From assembly GCF_007786455.1 (NCBI RefSeq), contig NZ_VNJK01000001.1:3186673-3250672 (forward strand): a stretch of DNA of 64,000 nt, given 5' to 3'. The DNA comes from Paenibacillus agilis. Its GTDB lineage: Bacteria; Bacillota; Bacilli; Paenibacillales; Paenibacillaceae. The notes beneath the pieces are model-generated. The model was not told where the DNA came from. It saw only the letters and a program-made list of their open reading frames with translations, and ran no database searches. Position numbers and translations under genes: made by a program. Below, piece by piece: positions 62,834 to 64,000 of the stretch; position 1 is the stretch's first letter, and every line of letters begins with the position of its first letter.

Positions 62834-63115
62834 CTATTCCGACACATAAACCGTATCTGTCAACGATCCAACCAAAGGAGCCAGCCCCTGAATCAATGCA
62901 CGATATCGTTCACTATTTTTCATCGTCTCCAATGTTTCATGTTCCTTCCATACACTGACTACACCAAACGAATCGTTGTCTGCATGAGGCTCCAAGAAAT
63001 AGACTTGCACCGAACCCGCCTCTTTATTAATAGGCACCAACGTTTCCCGCCCTAACTTCCGTACCCGCTCCTCTTTTCCTTCTTTACTTTTAAAAGTAAC
63101 CACTCTAACAAACAT
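62834..63115 (-). CDS. Antibiotic-biosynthesis-monooxygenase (ABM)-domain protein
   Basis: 93 residues; ATG after GAGGAGGAG. ABM-type dimeric alpha-beta barrel: FVRVVTFKSKEGKEERVRKL, VQVYFLEPHADNDSFGVVSVWKEHETLETMKNSERYRALI, and a final strand. Members act as small quinol or haem-related monooxygenases. It is 24 bp downstream of an Rrf2-type regulator gene, so probably regulated by it. Confidence 0.85.
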   Translation of the reverse strand: MFVRVVTFKSKEGKEERVRKLGRETLVPINKEAGSVQVYFLEPHADNDSFGVVSVWKEHETLETMKNSERYRALIQGLAPLVGSLTDTVYVSE

Positions 63116-63139
63116 CTGTTTCTCCTCCTCATATATAAA

Positions 63140-63619
63140 TTATCGAACCATCTTTTCCTTTAACCAAGCATCCACCTTGCTAATGGAATCATACGATGCC
63201 GTGTCTTGCACAGCTTCATGCAAAGAAGCGATTGTAGTACGCTGCAAGATCGTCCGCCAAGCATGTTCCGCCTCATTCATCACATCAGATAATAAACAAG
63301 TTCTGTTTTCCTTCAACTGAAACACCGCTTGAAAGACTCCATTGGAACGATACAGAGCTTCTACGCCCTCTACAGCGACAAATACATCGTAGATGTGAAT
63401 GTTCGCGGGATCTGCGATTAATCGAAATCCGCCTTTTACACCTGGCACGGAGGAAACAAGCCCTGCTTGGACAAGCTTTCTCATTAACTTTTGCAAATAA
63501 GTTGGAGAAACTTGCAGCTGCTGACTTAATGATTCACCTGACAACACAGCGTTCTTAGGCAAACGATTAAGCAGCAGCAAAGCATATACGGCTTGTTCCA
63601 CGCCAGTCGTCATTTTCAT
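63140..63619 (-). CDS. Rrf2-family transcriptional regulator
   Basis: 159 residues, ATG start. Winged helix typical of Rrf2: TTGVEQAVYALLLLNRLPKN, SGESLSQQLQVSPTYLQKLMRKLVQAGLVSSVPGVKGGFRLI, then the dimer helix. Only one Cys is present (residue about 107), so the three-Cys Fe-S ligand set of IscR/NsrR is absent; a non-cluster effector is inferred. The 4-bp overlap with the DUF896 gene upstream and 24-bp spacing to the ABM gene downstream imply one operon. Confidence 0.87.
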   Translation of the reverse strand: MKMTTGVEQAVYALLLLNRLPKNAVLSGESLSQQLQVSPTYLQKLMRKLVQAGLVSSVPGVKGGFRLIADPANIHIYDVFVAVEGVEALYRSNGVFQAVFQLKENRTCLLSDVMNEAEHAWRTILQRTTIASLHEAVQDTASYDSISKVDAWLKEKMVR

Positions 63620-63858
63620 ACGGCATCATTCATTTGTATGGATGGCCTCTCATGTTCTTGTGTCAGCTTTTTAGGGGTAACATCATTTCCTTGAGCATCT
63701 AGAAATGTGATAGCATGGAAAGACTTATCTACATGACCTCGAATAATGCCCAAGTACTGCTGCCGCAATAGCTGCCGTTCTTCTAGCTCTGCTGGAGTCA
63801 AACCACCTGCTTTGTTTTTTCGAGCTAATACGTTGATCCGATCTAATATTTTAATCAT
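63616..63858 (-). CDS. DUF896 (UPF0291, YnzC-like) protein
   Basis: 80 residues from MIKILDRINVLARK; an ATG two codons earlier is possible. The family signature is complete: LDRINVLARKNKAGGLTPAELEERQLLRQQYL and GNDVTPKKLT. These small helical proteins of Firmicutes have been linked to the SOS response region in Bacillus; function unclear. The stop overlaps the Rrf2 start by 4 bp. Confidence 0.9.
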   Translation of the reverse strand: MIKILDRINVLARKNKAGGLTPAELEERQLLRQQYLGIIRGHVDKSFHAITFLDAQGNDVTPKKLTQEHERPSIQMNDAV

Positions 63859-63916
63859 GTTCATCCTCTTCCTTTCCTTATATAGAGTTATTTATATAAA
63901 TCTTTATAGAAGTCGT

Positions 63917-64000
63917 TTATAAAAGTTCCTTAGCAAGCAATTCATACGACTTTAGTCTTGCTTCATGACTATGGCTGATCGTACCAAGCACAGCTTCGTT
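63917..64000 (-). CDS. 3' end of an upstream gene, cut by window edge
   Basis: 27 codons are visible: NEAVLGTISHSHEARLKSYE, then LLAKELL and a TAA stop. The helix-rich ending is protein-like, but too little is present to name a family. 58 bp before the DUF896 start, same direction. Confidence 0.6.
   Translation of the reverse strand, partial: NEAVLGTISHSHEARLKSYELLAKELL

Overview
The window reads as chromosome from an endospore-forming, low-to-mid GC Gram-positive bacterium, most likely a Paenibacillus. Supporting signs are strong AGGAGG-type ribosome sites with some TTG and GTG starts, spore-surface collagen-like proteins (Gly-X-Thr repeats behind a shared helical head domain), a YheC/D coat-type ATP-grasp protein, Spo0E-like phosphatases and a DUF896/YnzC-type protein. 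No rRNA, tRNA, CRISPR array or intact insertion sequence was seen.

Layout. 1-9.4 kb: spore-surface cluster with three collagen-like genes (one cut by the window edge), two stand-alone relatives of their head domain, a metallo-beta-lactamase-fold protein with altered metal ligands, a YheC/D protein and a YVTN beta-propeller protein. 9.7-12.3 kb: exodeoxyribonuclease III, a decayed second exoA fragment, a matrixin remnant and a probably frameshifted membrane/TPR-like gene. 12.3-26 kb: RHS polymorphic-toxin locus. A 2,760-residue secreted RHS protein has about 14 N-terminal repeats, YD repeats, an RHS core, a Hint domain and a short C-terminal toxin tip, followed by a candidate immunity gene. 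Next come a decayed displaced RHS tip with its own candidate immunity gene, and a truncated 517-residue paralogue of the N-terminal region. A fourth collagen-like gene lies inside this locus. 26-49.5 kb: mostly ordinary genes: small membrane proteins, TIGR01777 epimerase, YfiT/DinB, EamA transporter, DJ-1/PfpI, GNAT, a probable copper-related operon (DeoR/NosL-like regulator, PepSY, FixH/YtkA-like lipoprotein), MFS transporter, Crp/Fnr regulator, a YxdLM-YxeA-like ABC module, VOC protein, an Imm5-like protein, an OatA-like acyltransferase, aldehyde dehydrogenase, DUF3626 and phosphodiester-glycosidase proteins.

51.3-54 kb: a candidate cell-cell-communication and sporulation module. An Xre-HTH/TPR receptor of RRNPP type has a 31-codon ORF with an ideal ribosome site overlapping its 3' end. 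It is flanked by two Spo0E-like genes that point outward, each carrying the same roughly 150-nt structured leader, so the leader forms an inverted duplication around the receptor. 54-56.5 kb: secreted matrixin protease, lipoprotein and stalk-domain protein.

56.6-62.1 kb: the most unusual region. Six unrelated minus-strand genes are separated by five palindromic elements of 109-158 bp that look like integron attC sites: RYYYAAC/GTTRRRY-like ends, shared internal L-type boxes, variable centres, and placement a few bases after each stop codon and a few tens of bases before the next start. This looks like a gene-cassette array with no integrase in the window. Cassette products include an HNH protein, a class III nucleotide-cyclase-like protein, a tyrosine-recombinase-like protein without catalytic residues, a membrane/coiled-coil protein and a DUF6236 protein. 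62.8-64 kb returns to ordinary genes (ABM monooxygenase, Rrf2 regulator, DUF896).

Start codons were chosen by ribosome-site spacing. Family names come from motif reading only; no database search was possible.
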